Shown here: positions 12,828 to 24,100 of the stretch, one piece after another | How the letters are laid out: each line of letters begins with the position of its first letter | How positions within the stretch are numbered: the first letter of the stretch is position 1 | From: Anarhynchus alexandrinus | Taxonomy: Eukaryota; Chordata; Aves; Charadriiformes; Charadriidae | Assembly (NCBI GenBank): GCA_008711295.1 | Contig: VUYV01000080.1 | Coordinates: 2,889,557-2,953,556 of the forward strand | Direction of reading: 5' to 3' | DNA length: 64,000 nucleotides | The notes under the pieces: generated by a model | Databases searched by the model: none | What the model saw: the letters and a program-made list of their open reading frames with translations, nothing else | What the model was told of the DNA's origin: nothing | Program-made: the position numbers and the translations under genes

Positions 12828-13306
12828 TTATTCCTGAAGCTTGGAAGTTAATTTGCCTTTTTACTTGAAATACAAATACCAGTAAAAGGTTGCATATAAA
12901 CCATCTTTTAAAGGTTTCTCTTTATTAAAAGAATATTTTTCTGATGAATTTGCACTAATCCTAGTCCTCTCATTGTCCAGTTTTGAATATTGTGTGAAAT
13001 TGTTCACTCTGCTGCTAAAATGTGCTGGCAGCCTTGTGAATGCATTTTGGTTTTTGAATTATTAGGGTAGTGAGAGCATCAGAGAGACATAAAAGGCTGA
13101 ATTAGGTAGACTTCAAATATTTCTGCTATGGGGACACTTTAAAATGTGTAAGCAGTTCTTTTGTTTAGTTTTGTAACTAAGAAAGCTTAGCTCTGAATAT
13201 CTGATTAATTTTTGAGAACTCGATCTCAACCGCAAGAGTTAATTTGGGTACCTTTTGTGCTGAGATTGTGGAAATCTAGAGTTTACTCTTGTGTATGGAA
13301 GCTATT
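12828..13306 (+). repeat. duplicated segment, copy 1
   Basis: This segment reappears in diverged form and the same orientation at about 15597-16125. Matching landmarks, in the same order, are the 'ttttacttgaaata' block (12860), 'ttttgaatattgtgtgaaattgttcact' type block (12981), 'gctgctaaaat' (13010), 'atttctgctatggggac' (13119) and 'gtggaaatcta' (13268). The two copies differ by scattered substitutions and indels. Whether this is a local duplication or two insertions of one unrecognised interspersed repeat cannot be decided from one window. Confidence 0.85.
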
Positions 13307-13884
13307 AAGTGTGATTTTGGTGTGAATCTCATTGTTAATTCCATGCTAATCCGATTTTGGAGCAAATGGTGGAGACCCTGGCCTGGGACCATGCTATGTT
13401 AAAGGAAGCAAGTCATCCTCGGTGTATGTGTTAGGAAGGGCAAGAAGAGCCCATACTTGAGACTCCTTGAAGGGGTGATGACTATGACACCACATTAACT
13501 AAATACTGTTCTGGTATTGCTTTCATATGCAATCTTAACTTTCTAGCTGGCTGAGACAAAGCCAAATATCTGTGTAAATGCCCTGTCCAAACCAAACAGC
13601 TCAGGCATGACGCCATGCAAACTCTGCACTGCTTCAAGGACCCACGTGGCTTGGGTGCAGATGAGTCTAGTTCTCGTGGCTTAGTGCTTCTGTTCCTGGG
13701 ATTAACACAGGTGGCTTTGGTGTCTTAGATCTGTGTGCAAAATATTACTGTTCATAAATTGTACACATCTCAAGGTGTAGTTCTTTTTATAGTTACAGGA
13801 GTACTTACGGAACAGCTGTTCCTGAAGTTTTGTGCCTTTTGCTCGATCCCAGTGAAGCCCCGTGATCATTGTGGCCTGTTATAG
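13307..13884. other. non-coding stretch between repeats
   Basis: Weak similarity to the sequence after copy 2 may continue to about 13430 (compare 16126-16205), but it is too degraded to claim. Nothing else was recognised. Confidence 0.4.
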
Positions 13885-13990
13885 AGGCTGGTAGACCCCC
13901 TGCTGAAGTGCTTATAGTCTAAGGCAAGTGACAGACAAAGGATATGATTAGGATTTAAAAGGTGAAAGTAGGTACATGCCCTTCGTAATA
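13885..13990 (+). repeat. possible ancient SINE/LINE tail relic
   Basis: The run 'gcttatagtctaaggcaag' followed by 'acagacaaagga' resembles a widely dispersed, very old amniote repeat segment that I recall from bird and turtle genomes. Family assignment is not possible by eye. Confidence 0.3.
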
Positions 13991-14339
13991 TTTACTTTAG
14001 TATGTATTTACAAATTTGAAATACTGCAAACAAATAAAACCCCAGCCAGCCTCATCCGTCGTTCCAAGTAATCATCATCCGACCCTGCAGACGCCCTTGT
14101 TAGGAACTCTCCTTGTGGTGAAATGCTTAAGGGAATGATCACGTTCCATGATGTGGGAAACAGGATGATCCAGAGGGCAAAGGCACGTAGTCTGGCTTCT
14201 GAATGCTGCACTGTTAAGCCAAGTTTTGGAATATTGTCGTGTTCCTGTGCAAATCAGAGTAGGTCAGAGGAGCTACGACAATGGTGCAAAGTCTTCTCTT
14301 GCAGTAAGGAATTAGAAGCACTATAAAGGAAGAGAAGTA

Positions 14340-14600
14340 TTAACACAGTACCTACCTATATAAAGAAGATGTTCCTAATGTTAGAGGACTTCATGGCCTA
14401 GAAATAAGAGATATAGCAAGATCCAATGACTTGAAGCTCGATCTAGACAAATGTTGTCTTACATCTGTAAGATACATGTTTAGTTATAGTTTGCTGTTAG
14501 AATAACCGAGCAAGAAACAGTATATTATCCCTTCCTTGCAGGTTTTAAATTAAGATAGCTTAATCTTTCTGAAGGATTATTTGGGTCAGTGACTAATCAG
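14340..14600 (+). mobile_element. old CR1/L3-like LINE relic, sense
   Basis: The section 14385-14460 reads like the post-reverse-transcriptase tail of an ancient CR1/L3-type LINE: 'agatccaatgacttgaagct' followed by 'agacaaatgttgtctta'. A weaker continuation (TTTTAAATTAAGAT, then a GGATTATTTGGG segment) runs to about 14590. All frames are interrupted and the ends are not defined. The family resemblance is recalled, not computed. Confidence 0.45.
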
Positions 14601-15596
14601 GGCCTGATTCAACATATTTTATTTAGAAAGTCGGATTAAATGGATGATATGTCTGAAGAATTTCACTTGAAAAATAACCCTGGAAAGGATAGCTATCTTA
14701 ATAATTAGTAAGCTAATGTATTGATTCATTGTATGTATTTATTTTATTAGGTAAAGAATCTTTAACAACTTTTGAGATTTTTAAAATAGTATTCTCTAAT
14801 ATTAATTCAGCAAATAGCAAAATCAAAGGCCCATCTTAGAATCAGAATACCATAAAATTCATAACCTTTGGTAGATGATCCATTTTAGAGAAAATTAAGG
14901 AAGTAGCAAATATTTGGTGCTCTTTACCAACACAGATTGTCTCACTGTGTTACAGGAGTTGTAGAATTGGGCTTGTGGACACAGACATATTTCATTGGCA
15001 TTACTTTTTTTGGCTGAAGAATGTAAGAAGTTATATTAGTGAGACAATTATTAGAATACTTTTTACAGTTATGATGCCAATAGAAAAAAACAGATTATAT
15101 CGCAATCGAAGAATACATCCCAATCAGCACTGAACCTTTTTGGATCATATTTCAAATGAATTAACTTAGAGGCAAATAATTTCAGACAGAGTATATTAGC
15201 AAAAGAAAGAGCCATTACCGCTTTCCAATGAAATGAGAAACATAACTGAGTACCACCTGTCACAAAGGCAGTACAATGATCCAGATGGTTATTTATTTTC
15301 AGATAGGAAGGAAGAATGGAGAGACGAAAAACTGCTGCCAGAATTTATGGGTTTTTTTTCGCTTCCCCTTTGTTACCTTTTTGTCAGAATATTTTCTCTA
15401 ATTACAGAGAAATTTTTTTTTCTTAGGAATAGGTTGTATCAATGGGATGTTCCTTCTGATATCTAAAAGTAGTTCACTTTTTTTTCAGTTGCATGAAATG
15501 CAGTTTGAGAGGTCTGCCCATTACTATTTCATCTTGTATGATCAACAAGACAAAAATAGAATGAAAAGGATTTTGACTGCTTGGTAGTGATTTCTG
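14601..15596. other. AT-rich non-coding stretch
   Basis: No gene, exon or repeat could be recognised. ORFs are under 80 codons and rich in Phe, Ile and Lys, as expected of AT-rich chance frames. Confidence 0.55.
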
Positions 15597-16125
15597 TTCC
15601 CCGTGAAGCGTAGAAATTAATTTACAATTTTACTTGAAATAGAAATACCTGTAACAAGCTGAAAATAACCTGCATTTTTTTTTTTAAAAAAAAGGTTTCC
15701 CTTAATTAAAGCAATATTTTTATGATAAATATGCACAATATGAGCATTTGAACTAATGTGTATTGTGCGTGCTTTTTGTTTACAAGTGTATTTGAGACTC
15801 AAGCTTAGGCAGGAATCAAGAGAGGGCAAACTGATCTAACCCTGATCCTTTCTGATTTTGAATATTGTGTGAAATTGTTCACTATGCTGCTAAAATCTGC
15901 TGGCAACCTTGCAACAACACAGCCTCGTTAGGTCTGACAGAGTGCAGGTTCTTTTTGGAGATGGAGAACATGGTGAGAGTATTGGACATCGATGTAAATG
16001 AGCGAATTAGGTTTCAAGCATATTTCTGCTATGGGGACATTTTAATGTAAGTAGCTCTCGTGTTCAGTTTCGTTAACTAACAACTATGTGGAAATCTAAA
16101 GTTCACTCTTGTATAGAAGCAATTC
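15597..16125 (+). repeat. duplicated segment, copy 2
   Basis: Diverged direct repeat of 12828-13306. It shares the same ordered landmarks: 'ttttacttgaaata' (15630), the 'ttttgaatattgtgtgaaattgttcact' block (15856), 'gctgctaaaat' (15886), 'atttctgctatggggac' (16022) and 'gtggaaatcta' (16089). Relative to copy 1 it carries an extra segment at about 15745-15850 and a different middle at about 15915-16010. The spacing between copies is about 2.8 kb. Confidence 0.85.
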
Positions 16126-19100
16126 CCCCCCATCCATCCTGGTAGAGTGACATATTTTTTGGCTAAACTGGGAGAAGAGCCAATACACCCAGGATGTATT
16201 CCTAGAACAGGAATTGTATTCAGAGAAATGGTTTAAATAAAACATTTCTTTGAAAATATAGCTGTATTTTGATCACAAAATGAAAACTGACAGAAAGGTA
16301 TGACAGTAAAAATGGAAGTGGTACTGGGCCAATAAGCGATGCTAGGCTTCTGTGACAGCTTTTATGCATATATAAAAATACACATATACAAATAGCATTG
16401 CTTATTTCTATCAGAATACCTTCTTGGGACTTAGGTGGAGGAAGGACCTGTCACTCTTCATAATTAGGCAGATAATTTAAGTATAAAACCGGAACTTTTA
16501 TTACAAAGGCATAATAAGAGAAGTATTGCAAGACCTCTCATGAGCTTGAAATCTGCAATTTTTAGGTCCGTTTTGGAGCTGCATCTTACCACACACCCAT
16601 TTTTGTATATATGGAGCTGTATCAGTAATGTTCAAGCCAGTGGGAATTAGTTACGTCCCTGACCATTTTTATGTCCAACCCAGATAGGTTGGTATATGCC
16701 AGATGCCTCCAAAATCTATGCTATATACCTCCAAAGGACTTTGAGAATGGTCTGAGCCCTCTGAATGTATTTTCCCTTATACATAATACATACCCCTTGT
16801 GAACAGATTTGAAGGAATGAAATCTCTGTTCAGTGGCATTTAAAAACATTGTCCGTGATTCAGGAGAACATCTGAGTTACTGACTTGCTGCAGGCCAAAG
16901 GCGTAAGAGGCAATTTTAGGAAGGAGAAGAATAAAAGTCAACTTTCACTGTCTTTATTTTCTTCTGAAAGATGACAGCAGGCAGGGATCAGGTCAGTTTC
17001 TGACCTATATTCAGAACGTTATTGAACAAGAAAAATATTTCCCCGTTTTCCCATTGAAGTTTGCTTTAGGAGCTTTATCATTGTAAAACTAAATGTAGAA
17101 GCCCTTGCCATTTCATTTATGTAATGTGCTACAAATATATATAAAGACAAAATTAAAGTCTGACATAAATATGTCACAAAAGTATTTATTTCAACAGTGT
17201 ATCCTAGGTATTCTTAAAATCTTAAAACTTCAGTGTATCTGCATGTTGTGATTTCACACTTGCTCTTTTTGTGTTCAAGTTTCTCAAATAATTGATGACT
17301 TGAGAACCTCCTCTTAATTTTTTCCTTAGTCTTCATGTACAAAAGCTTGAAAATATCACCTAGTTGCGTACTAAAAATTCAAACTTGATTCTAAAACCTG
17401 CTTTAGCTCATGATTTTAAAGCTAATACTTTTGGGATGAGAAGTGGCATCGCTGCTGTAATAGAGTAATGCTGCAAACCAGAAGATCGCTGGACATGCTT
17501 GGGAGTATGGCTCACATCAGGTGCAATAGTGGAAGGAGCCAACCTGAAGACAGGGAAAACAGAATTCAAATTCAATTATAAAGCAATTAGAGAATAAGTT
17601 ATTACTTTCTCTTCATTCTGTCTTTGGCGTGATATACTGCTAGGATGTTACTAAAAAAGAATTAGTATCTTAGTTGTCTTTGATTAAAAATAAAGCTTTC
17701 AGCTCAGTCCTTTATGTTTTTTCACTTCTGTACGTGGAAAGCCTTTGGCTTTGGAGCGTTTGGCTTCAACATTTTGGATCTTCGTATTGGAACATGTTTG
17801 TCACAGCTGTTGGAACAATGACTTGCTCTTTGACTTTGGCTATTAATTTGTGGCTTTGTAGCTATGGAGGTCTGTGATATTTTTGTGTGAGTGGAGTGGG
17901 ATGATACAGAATGATTTGGGGAGGTTTGTTATTTAACAGAGTTTTGCCGTATTTCATCTATTATTCAGTAATGGTGAGCTCCTGACTGTAAACCACTCTG
18001 ACAAAAAAAATTTGCAAAAGCAGTTATGTGACTGATCCTAACCCTCTTTTGGTGGCCCATTCAGTAACTCATTTAGTCTTGATTCTGTTTCTCACTGTGC
18101 AATGTTGGGGAATAGCATCATGTACACAATAAGCTGATACCCTTCATCGTGGTCTGCGTAAAATCTGATTTGTTCTTAGTCTTTGCTTTTAGATGTGTGT
18201 GTGTGAATGAGTGTGTTTTGGGGGAATCTTTTGGGGAGGGAAAGATGTGGAAATGCCATTGAGCTTCACGTGTTGCAGTAGCTTATTGAAAAAATGCTCT
18301 GGGACAAGCTTGAGATATTTAGGCAGAGAAGTCTAAGGATGCTTATACTAATTTGCATTGAAATCGCAGCCTGTAGACTGAAGGTTTTTGGTCTTCCTGG
18401 TTTCACAAGTGGTATTTCACTTTAAGTCTTTTTTCTTTAAAGAAGGAAAACCACTTTTAAACACATTCCTTTTCCCAGCTTCATCATGACTTTTATAGCT
18501 TAATTATAAGCTCCTGCAAATAGGGTTTTACTGTGCAAATGCTGACACAGCCTTACGTCTAGTGACCTGAATGGCCTCCAATGTTAATTACTATAGATCA
18601 GTACTCATGTTATGAAAATATGCATCTGGCTTCTGTCCCAGAATCTGGACCACAGTGTTGTTTGTCTTTCTGTATGGTGTTACATGTGTGTATCACTTCG
18701 TACAAAGACCAAATTCTCAGTTGTGTCTCAGAAAAATAGCCCCCTTCTTTGTAAGAACCAGCTTTCACTCCCCTTTCCTTTATGCTGCCTCAGCTCTGTG
18801 TCTCACTTGGCAGATGTACAAATAAATCGACCTGGAAGATCTTTAGGAGGTTTGAAGAACATGTCTCGTGGCAGATGAAATTAAACGAGATTTAGCGAAA
18901 CTATTTATTGATCTACTTTTAGACTGCAAAGGATATCCAAAATGTCGGGAATGCCCTGCTGGTTTGGCAAGGAAATCAATGTTAACAGGGAGATAGAGGT
19001 TTGCTTGTTAGCTTATTTTTCCGAGTCAGCTCTCTGTTAATTTTCATTCTTATGCACACAGGCTTGGATGGGCGTGTTTTTTTGGGGAGATGTGCTGGGA

Positions 19101-19559
19101 AGTGATGAATACGAGAACTTTTCTGGCTCTGCTGTCTTGGTAGGCAGCATCGCACTTGCGTCCTTCATAATACAAGTATCGTGGGGGCTCAACTATCCTT
19201 ATGCTCACTGGGATAGCCAAATTTAGGCTTCGACAGTCATTTGTGTAGCTTGTTGGGGTTTTCGTATGGCTAAATGTAACCATTGAGTGGCAGAGGCAGG
19301 TAGACTAGGGGAAGCTGAATGTGTAGCAGGCTTGAATGATAAAATTGGGTGAAGGAGGGGGTAAGGCTCCTGTTAAATTAACCATGTCCGGAAGGGATGT
19401 GGTAATCAGGTATGTGTTAGTGACTTGCAGGTAAAAGGGGATGCTGGGGTTATTTTAGTGGAGGATGGGACAGACCTCTATTTTGAAGGTGCTGCTTGTG
19501 TGTGAGGGCCACAGCCTGGGGAGATGGAGCAGAGGATCGCTCAGCATCCTTCTGGTGCT
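16126..19559. other. non-coding stretch upstream of the CpG island
   Basis: AT-rich until about 19 kb, then rising in GC toward the island. It contains a (TG)n-like run at 18191-18204. The 18612-18878 ORF (88 codons) shows no recognisable domain. No exon could be supported. Confidence 0.5.
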
Positions 19560-19890
19560 GATCACACCAAAATGCATCGTGGCCCGAGACTGCACTGAAG
19601 CAACAGCCCTGGGGGGGACGGGACCGTGGCCGTGGCCGAAGCCTGGCGCTAAGCGGTGAACTCCCGGGCCGGGTCTCGATGTTTGCAACAGCGGCACTCG
19701 GGGGATCTGTGCTGGGGGTGCGGTGCCTCCGCTCCCCTCTCCTTCCTCTTCGGACACGGAGCCCGCCGGCGTTTCGGCCGCGGGGACCGGGCGGAGGAGA
19801 GGTGCCGTGTGGAGGCACCGATGGTCACCGGCGTGCTCGGGCTCCGGTTTGCAGCCGCAGCCGTGCAGGGGCGAGGTCCGCCCGCCTTTC

Positions 19891-19908
19891 CCGCCCCGCC
19901 GGGGGCGG
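19891..19908. promoter_or_regulatory. inverted pair of Sp1/KLF GC boxes
   Basis: CCGCCCC (19891-19897) and its reverse complement GGGGCGG (19902-19908) face each other across a 4-base spacer. GC boxes of this type bind Sp1/KLF factors in CpG-island promoters. Occupancy is inferred. Confidence 0.55.
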
Positions 19909-20050
19909 CGGCGGCAGGATCCGACCGCATCCCGCAGGTGGATCCGGCTCCTGCCTCCCCCCCGCGCTGGGGCCGGCGGTGCGCGGAGCCATGTGACTGG
20001 CGCGCGCTTCCTGCCTGCGCGCCACCTGATCCGCGGAGGGAGCGCGGCGG

Positions 20051-20104
20051 AGCGCGGAGCCCGGCGGAGCGCGGAGCCCGGCGGAGGCGCGCGGAGCCCG
20101 GCGC
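20051..20104. repeat. GC-rich 17-bp tandem repeat abutting the gap
   Basis: Two perfect copies of the 17-bp unit AGCGCGGAGCCCGGCGG (20051-20067 and 20068-20084) are followed by a looser third copy to about 20104. The array runs almost into the assembly gap, which suggests the missing bases may contain more of it. Confidence 0.85.
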
Positions 20105-20112
20105 AGCCCAGC

Positions 20113-20315
20113 NNNNNNNNNNNNNNNNNNNNNNNNNNNNNNNNNNNNNNNNNNNNNNNNNNNNNNNNNNNNNNNNNNNNNNNNNNNNNNNNNNNNNNNN
20201 NNNNNNNNNNNNNNNNNNNNNNNNNNNNNNNNNNNNNNNNNNNNNNNNNNNNNNNNNNNNNNNNNNNNNNNNNNNNNNNNNNNNNNNNNNNNNNNNNNNN
20301 NNNNNNNNNNNNNNN
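20113..20315. other. assembly gap (203 N)
   Basis: A run of 203 undetermined bases inside the CpG island, between a GC-rich tandem repeat and the exon 1 leader. It probably reflects sequencing dropout in extreme GC. The true length may differ, and part of the 5' UTR or the transcription start may lie inside. Confidence 0.98.
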
Positions 20316-20365
20316 CGGCAGCGCGGGCGGCGGGGAGGGCGCCGCCGCGGCGGCCCCGCCGCCGC

Positions 20366-20413
20366 ATGGAGACCCAGGACCAAGGGGCGCAGATGGAGCC
20401 GCTGCTGCCCACG
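20366..20413 (+). CDS. candidate first coding exon (16 codons), gene unidentified
   Basis: The ATG at 20366 lies in a GCCGCCGC-rich leader with G at +4 and opens 16 codons reading METQDQGAQMEPLLPT. The next bases, GTACGG at 20414, form a plausible splice donor, giving a phase-0 junction. Beyond the donor the frame stays open only as part of the GC-rich island and becomes low-complexity in character. A second ATG lies at 20393 (MEPLLPT). Its position just downstream of a CpG-island core supports a first exon. The peptide is too short for secure identification. Its M-E-x-Q-x-Q-G start and later E-P-L loosely resemble the N-terminus of TPD52-family proteins (TPD52L1), but the exon boundary I expect for that family falls earlier, so this is a weak suggestion only. 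No downstream exon is recognisable, implying a first intron of at least 43.6 kb. Confidence 0.5.
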
Positions 20414-20419
20414 GTACGG
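20414..20419 (+). other. candidate 5' splice site of intron 1
   Basis: GTACGG follows ACG. It keeps the invariant GT, A at +3 and G at +5, but has C at +4, so it is acceptable rather than ideal. It would leave the exon in phase 0. Confidence 0.45.
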
Positions 20420-21130
20420 CTGTCGCAGCGCGGCCGCGGGGAGCGGGGGGGTTTTGCGACGGGGGAGGCAGCCGGAGCAGGGGGCGCGGGGGGGCCGCCT
20501 TCCTGCCCGCCCGTGCTGGGGGTCGGAGCCGGTTTCTCGGGGCGCGGGGAAACAGGTTGGCTCGCTCGGGTGCCGGGCGATGCGGCGGCGGGGGTGTCTG
20601 TCTGGGGGATGGAGCGGTGTGTGTTTGTGCGCCTGTGTACGTGTGTCCCGCCGGGGCAAGCACCCCGCCCGCCGGCTCCCCCCGCTTCAGGCATCCCCTT
20701 CCCCTCGGTACCCCCTCTCTCCGCATCCCTCTCTCGCCGCCGACATCTCCTTCCTCAGGCTCCTCCTCGTCCCCCTGCTCCCCGGCGGTGGGGCAGTGCT
20801 GGGGAGGGAGCACCTGTGGGCAGCTCCGAGGGGGTCCAGCCCCGCGGGCTCGGTCTGTCTCGGCGGGTCCCCGGCCCCCCCCCTGCGCGCAGACCGCAGA
20901 GGGATGTGCTGAGCTCCGGCACTTGCAGCGCAGCGTCTGTCTCCCTCCGGATCCCGCTCTCTGCTTCGTGCCGCCGTGTCGCAGTCCCTTGTGCTCGGCC
21001 GCGGAGCCGGTGTTCTGTGGGGTTGTTGTCGCCTGGGGAGGGGGCTGTGCACGGTGCCCCCTCGCCTCTGAGCGCAGTGTGATTGCACAGCTACGGCTGG
21101 GCGGCGTTTCCCCAGCAAGTACGAAAGGGG

Positions 21131-24100
21131 TCAGTTGGTGGGGGGACTTTTTAGGCTGTTAGATTAGTGGGAACCCTCTTTGCTGCCTGGTCTGCCCCAA
21201 ACACGGGGTTTGCAGACGCACACAAGGTGTAAGTGTGGGTATCGGATCTTGATCTTGTACCAAGAGTCTGTTTGTGAATGGGGGTTCCTGCCTTGCGCTG
21301 GAAGTCAGTGTCTCTGGGGCAGGGGGAGGTCTCGTGTGCATCCACCGGTGTCTGACTGTGTGTACGCATCCCTGTGAACACACCGCACAAGACTGCGGAG
21401 GCTTTGCTGGTTCCTGAAATGGCTCTGTGTTAGCGCCAGGAGTCTCCCAATGTTGACAAAGCTTGAAAGAGACAAGTCTCAGCTGCCGCAGGTTGATGAG
21501 ATGCACTTGTGGCAAGCCCGTTTTTTGTAGGGTCTGTTCCCATCATCTGTTGACATGGTCCATTTTGCAGTCAGGTGGCAGGCTGCTACACAGTGTGAGG
21601 TTATCTCTAGCATCTCCTTTCTCCTTGTGGTGGGGACAGTTTTTCCTGTTGCTCTTTGGATACCTTTTATGAATCCTAATTCCTATTACTTACTGACACT
21701 GGAGTAGAAGATCCAGTCTTTTTCAATGACAGACTGGTTGTCCAGTTCCTTTCCTTAGAGAGAGGATTCAATGTAAATCCAGTTTCCACCTGTAGTTCAT
21801 GATCACGGGTTCTGTGGAAGACATAGTCCTCAGTGTTTCACACCAGTGCGGTAGTCTGCAGGCGGTCGCAGTCTCGCTCTTGCTCATACCTTGCTACCCT
21901 CCGTGCTGGAATCGCTTTGTCAATGTGTGTTGTCTCTGGCTGTGCGAGGGCTGCTGCACAGGGAGTCAGAGGAGCTGGCTTGCAGAAGGGGCAACCTGCA
22001 GAATTGCCTTGTGCTCTCTGGCTTTAAGTTTTGTCCCTCCAGGGCTGTGCACAGAATAAAAGGCTGTTGCTGTAACTGAGAGGACCAAGGAAGACAGTAT
22101 TTCTTGTGTGCTGATGAGAATTGTCCCTGCTTCCCTCTGCAGCCCTGAGTGGCAGAGCCCTGCCCTGATGCTGTACCTGTCTGCAGAGCTGCAGGTCCCC
22201 GGCAGTGCTGTTGCTTGTGAAGTTTGTGGCCTGGTTCCCACCTCCATTTACTGCAGCTAACTCGTTCAGCAGCTGTTGTGTTTGCTTCAAGTAGGGAAGG
22301 GAGACTTCTGTAGTCCATGTAATATTTATTGTGGTGCGTCGTCTTCCTCAGTCTTGTCGTACTCTCGCTGTTTCTGAGAGGGCCTCTGCAGGTCAACAAG
22401 GCAACATTGCTTTCCTGCCACAACGATGGTAAAGGCACAGCTCCTTTAGTCTTCCCAATTTCTCTGTCCTGGTGGCGTTTCTCTGTGTGTCAAGCAATAA
22501 AAGTGTGTGTATGTGCTCTGGCAGTCTCAGCCTGGCTGATGTCTGGAGCCCTGCATGTGGTAAGGCAGAAATGGCGTTTGCATGGTGGGAATCTTGTACG
22601 TGGAGTCATGGCAGAGTTTGAGGAGCAGGGATTGGTGCTAACTTCAGTGCTGTTAGCCTGGGAGGTCGTGCTGGGACATAGCAGTGCCTTTAGAGTACTT
22701 CTGTTTTAGGGGTCAGTCCTCATCTTGACTGGAAACAAACGGAACAGGCATGCAGGCTGTAAAACAGATACAGTTCTTTTCCCAAGTGTCGTCCCAGTTT
22801 GGTGGACAGCGAGTATGAAGAAAAAGGCTCCCAGCTGAAAGAGCTTGTTTCCTTCAAGGGCTTTGGTATATGCAACAGTCTTTTTTTTTCTTTTGTGAAA
22901 CTATAACACATGATACATTTTCATTGTTATTTATACTAAGAAGATAGTGAACGTAGTCCTCAATTAACTTTATCTTCTAATGGTGCTCAGAGATTGTGAA
23001 GCCTCAATATAATTTCCCACCAAAATCCCCCAGTCTGTACAAAGTAGAATCTATTTTTATTGTAGTGTAAGTCATATGTCGTTAGTGATTTATTATACAG
23101 CTTCTAATTAAAAACCCCAATCCCTAGCAATTTGCAAAATGATAAAATACATTGTTGCCTGTGATTTTGAGGAGTTAAATAATTTCCTTACCAGTCTCTT
23201 TTTCACAAACTGCTTTTGGAAACAGTTCTTACACAGTGACAGCACCTTTGTCAGCGGTTAGGCTACTGCTTCTCTTTTTTTTTTTTTTTTTTTTNNNTTT
23301 TTTTGCAGTGTAGGCAAATTTCTGTGAAAATTATTAGAACTCTATTACAAATTGTCTATAAGTGCAATATTGTAGAAATAAATGAAAAAGGAAATTCTTC
23401 ACCTGGAAACAATTTGTTCAAACCGCTCTTGAAAATATAAAAATAGTCTTATTTTTATTGTTTAATACATACACTAACATGGAACAAAATACAGACTTGT
23501 GTGTTTTCTGTATCATCTAATGTTTTATTTATCAGTCATCAAGAATATTTTTTCAGTATGATTGTTCAGGGTGCTTTAAAATAGTTATGAGTAATTGAAA
23601 GAATGCTGAAGAGTCATCATTTGTTTACAGAATGGGAGAAACAATCTGCAGATCTTCTCTACAAAGATCTTTTATTGCTTTCTAATCAGGGGACCAGGTA
23701 TTGTTAGTTTGTCTGTATACAGGCATACCTCATTACATGTAAATTGTTTTGCAAACTGTCACTTAAGGCAGTGTATTCATAGCAAAAGTTATTTGTAGAG
23801 TATTTGTTTCTGTCCGTTCTGGATCTGTCTTGTACACAAGTCAAAATTGCCTTTCAAAACAGGGTTGTTATCTGACAGAGGTTTGATGCTTTGGATATAA
23901 GGAGCATGTATAGACAAAGTGGAGATACTTTTCTCAACTATGTTTATTCTTGGCATGTTGTTCTTCTGTGTTTTCTGAAGGTGACAGTAAAACCCATGTA
24001 TGTAAAGCCAAATTGACTCTTCCTTTCAAAGTTTGTATTCTCTTGCCTTCCTCATTCAGTCTTAAAATCCAAAAGCTGTTTGGTTTCATTTGTTTGTTTG

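Larger units (their letters stand above)
19560..21130 (+). promoter_or_regulatory. CpG-island promoter around exon 1
   Basis: About 1.5 kb of dense CpG and very high GC surrounds the candidate first exon and is interrupted by an assembly gap. No TATA box is apparent, which fits a CpG-island promoter with dispersed starts. Visible elements include facing GC boxes at 19891-19908, a CATGTGAC E-box-like site at 19991-19998 and a CACCTG E-box at 20023-20028. ORFs of up to 479 codons cross the gap on both strands; they result from GC-rich composition and undetermined bases and should not be read as proteins. Direction is taken from the exon 1 call. Confidence 0.85.

Noticed and set aside
17674..17877. 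Membrane-protein-like ORF rich in Trp and Leu
   Set aside because: Hydrophobic composition follows from TTTGGCTT-type sequence; no homology or splice signals recognised.
19455..21162. Very long ORFs on both strands across the CpG island (up to 479 codons)
   Set aside because: They cross 203 undetermined bases, overlap in several frames on both strands and are Arg/Pro/Ala/Gly-rich, as expected of GC-rich DNA with few stop codons.
21920..22438. 172-codon minus-strand ORF near the island shore
   Set aside because: Low-information composition, overlapping open frames on both strands, no recognised domain.
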